Positions 4,849 through 6,288 of a DNA stretch of 6,288 nucleotides are shown piece after piece. The notes under the pieces were generated by a model, which had not been told where the DNA came from, ran no database searches, and was given only the letters and a program-made list of their open reading frames with translations. The position numbers were made by a program, and so were the translations under genes. How positions within the stretch are numbered: position 1 is the stretch's first letter; the number at the start of each line of letters is the position of its first letter. This stretch comes from Alphaproteobacteria bacterium (lineage in GTDB: Bacteria; Pseudomonadota; Alphaproteobacteria; CACIAM-22H2), in NCBI GenBank assembly GCA_947500965.1, contig CANMWW010000145.1, positions 1 through 6,288 on the forward strand. The letters run 5' to 3'.

Positions 4849-5705
4849 CGACGGCTTCCCTCCCCGCGCCCGCGCCGCGCCGCGCGCCCGGCTTCTTCGA
4901 GGCGCTCGCTCCCGGCGGGCGGCGGATGCTGTTCCTGCTCGCCATGGTCGCGGTCTGCCTGCTCTTCGCCTTCCCCGTGCTGTGGCTGGGGCTCACCTCG
5001 CTGCGGCCCGGCTACGCGGTCTTCTACGTGCATCGCGGCACCGACTTCACGCTGGAGAACTTCCACGAGGTCCTCGGCCAGCAGGTGGTGCTCAAGGCGA
5101 TGTGGAACAGCTTCGCGATCTCGACGCTGGCCACCATCCTGTCGCTCGGCGTCACGGTCACCTCGGGCTACATGCTCTCGCGCTTCAAGGGGCCGATCCC
5201 GAACACGTGGTTCTCGCTTATCTACGTGTTCCGCTGCGTGCCCTACGTGTCCTGGGTCCTGCCGCTCTACTTCGTGACCCGCGCGCTGGGCATCTTCGAC
5301 ACCTACTGGGGCCTCCTGCTGCCGCACGTGGCGGTGCATGTGTGCTTCTTCTCGTGGATCATGAAGGGCTTCTTCGACGGCATCGACCCGTCGATGGAAT
5401 ACGCCGCCATGATCGACGGGTGCTCGCGCTGGGGCGCGTTCTGGCGCGTGGCCATGCCCGCGGCGATCCCGGGCCTGACAGCGCTCGCGATCCTCTGCTG
5501 GCTGTACACCTGGAACGAGTTCCTCTTCGCCCTCATCCTGACCGCGCACGAGACGCCGATCCTGACCGTGGTCATGGCGCAGTTCGTCCACGAGCTCGGC
5601 ATGGAGTGGCACCTGATGAGCGCGACCGCCGTGCTGTCGCTCGGCCCCGCCCTGCTCGTGACCGTGTTTGGTCAGAAATACGTCATACGCGGATTGAAGG
5701 TCTGA
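4845..5705 (+). CDS. CUT1 ABC transporter inner-membrane permease, MalG/UgpE-like
   Basis: 286 aa, the normal size for MalG-type permeases. Helices lie near residues 28-50, 88-112, 121-143, 152-172, 207-230 and 258-277. The EAA loop is at 185-204 (EYAAMIDGCSRWGAFWRVAM) with the canonical E-x-A-A and D-G. It pairs with the MalF-like protein to form the channel, and its EAA loop couples to the ATPase. The start is GTG at 4845, in a 4-nt GTGA overlap with the stop of the preceding gene and preceded by GAGGTG. Translational coupling would keep the two permeases near 1:1. The frame is open much further upstream (from 4110), but that part is an out-of-frame shadow of the first permease. The ATG at 4926 would delete the N-terminal tail up to helix 1 and lacks a comparable ribosome binding site. 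Confidence 0.94.
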   Translation: MTTASLPAPAPRRAPGFFEALAPGGRRMLFLLAMVAVCLLFAFPVLWLGLTSLRPGYAVFYVHRGTDFTLENFHEVLGQQVVLKAMWNSFAISTLATILSLGVTVTSGYMLSRFKGPIPNTWFSLIYVFRCVPYVSWVLPLYFVTRALGIFDTYWGLLLPHVAVHVCFFSWIMKGFFDGIDPSMEYAAMIDGCSRWGAFWRVAMPAAIPGLTALAILCWLYTWNEFLFALILTAHETPILTVVMAQFVHELGMEWHLMSATAVLSLGPALLVTVFGQKYVIRGLKV

Positions 5706-5709
5706 ACCG

Positions 5710-6288
5710 ATGGCCGAGGTCGTTCTCGAGAAGCTCTGCAAGTCCTATGGCAGCGTCGTCGCGGTGCGCGACGTCGACCTGAGGATCGCCGACAGGGAGT
5801 TCGTGGTCCTCGTCGGCCCGTCGGGCTGCGGGAAGTCGACCACGCTGCGCATGATCGCCGGGCTGGAGGAGATCACCTCCGGCACGATCTCGATCGGCGG
5901 GCGCGTGGTCAACGAGCTGCCGCCGAAGGACCGTGACATCGCGATGGTGTTCCAGAACTACGCGCTCTACCAGCACATGACGGTCTACGACAACCTCGCC
6001 TTCGGCCTGCGCAACCGGCGCCTTCCCGAGGCGGAGATCCAGTCCCAGATCGCGCGCGCCGCGCGCATCCTGTCGATCGAGCCGCTGCTCGAGCGGCGCC
6101 CGCGCCAGCTATCGGGCGGCCAGCAGCAGCGCGTCGCGCTCGGCCGCTGCATCGTGCGCAACCCCAGCGTCTTCCTCTTCGACGAGCCGCTCTCGAACCT
6201 CGATGCCCAGCTTCGCGCGCAGATGCGCCTCGAGATCAAGGAGCTGCGCGAGCGCGTGCCGACGACGGCCGTCTTCGTCACCCACGAC
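5710..6288 (+). CDS. CUT1 ABC transporter ATPase, MalK/UgpC-like, C-terminus cut by window edge
   Basis: The first 193 codons are present, nearly the whole nucleotide-binding domain. Motifs in order are Walker A GPSGCGKST (36-44), Q-loop VFQNYALYQHMTV (80-92, Q82), signature LSGGQQQRVALGR (134-146), Walker B VFLFDEP (154-160, catalytic E159), D-loop SNLD (162-165) and the His switch V-T-H-D (190-193, H192), where the window ends. The C-terminal TOBE regulatory domain expected in this family (about 160-180 further residues) is outside. It hydrolyses ATP to drive import through the two permeases. The ATG at 5710 lies 4 nt after the permease stop, with AAGG (5696-5699) upstream. Small departures from the usual family sequence are Gln at residue 88, where YALYPHM is typical, and Cys147, where GRAIVR is typical. 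Neither touches a catalytic residue. Confidence 0.96.
   Translation, partial: MAEVVLEKLCKSYGSVVAVRDVDLRIADREFVVLVGPSGCGKSTTLRMIAGLEEITSGTISIGGRVVNELPPKDRDIAMVFQNYALYQHMTVYDNLAFGLRNRRLPEAEIQSQIARAARILSIEPLLERRPRQLSGGQQQRVALGRCIVRNPSVFLFDEPLSNLDAQLRAQMRLEIKELRERVPTTAVFVTHD

Noticed and set aside
1..6288. CRISPR array, insertion sequence, toxin-antitoxin, phage or defence genes.
   Set aside because: I found no regularly spaced direct repeats, no terminal inverted repeats with a transposase, and no small gene pairs or nuclease motifs on either strand.

Overview
The window is G+C-rich bacterial chromosome (by eye about 70%), most likely from an alphaproteobacterium. The main clue is the minus-strand pair of a short, single-module Ppx/GppA phosphatase followed by rlmE (ftsJ/rrmJ), a conserved alphaproteobacterial arrangement. 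The start of RlmE is recognisable even though only 36 codons are visible. Sequence alone does not fix the genus.

Layout. (1) Positions 1-1112, minus strand: a housekeeping pair. A Ppx/GppA-family phosphatase overlaps by 8 nt the start of rlmE, which runs off the left edge. (2) Positions 1113-1360: a compact divergent control region, then a complete tRNA-Gln(CTG) on the plus strand with an encoded CCA. Candidate promoters for ppx (minus) and the tRNA (plus) lie back to back with overlapping -35 boxes. (3) Positions 1423-2322, minus strand: a TauD/TfdA-type Fe(II)/2-oxoglutarate dioxygenase, convergent with the tRNA. (4) Positions 2323-2528: a 206-nt divergent intergenic region holding a 17-bp dyad and a bulged hairpin next to a strong ribosome binding site. 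(5) Positions 2529-6288, plus strand: a CUT1-type (MalEFGK-like) ABC importer operon. It encodes a periplasmic binding protein, two MalF/MalG-like permeases joined by a 4-nt overlap, and an ATPase cut by the right edge immediately after its His switch.

How the genes fit together. The binding protein would capture a solute, probably a sugar, polyol or related polar compound, and deliver it to the two-permease channel driven by the MalK-like ATPase. A strong 12-bp stem with a GUAA loop separates the binding-protein gene from the first permease, which lacks a clear Shine-Dalgarno. This resembles malE-malF, where the binding protein is made in excess over the membrane parts. The divergent dioxygenase may act on the imported compound or a product of it, but the window does not name the substrate.

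I see no CRISPR array, insertion sequence, phage gene, toxin-antitoxin pair or recognisable defence system. The window looks like an ordinary core/catabolic region. The points most worth a second look are regulatory architecture and one substitution in the dioxygenase active site.
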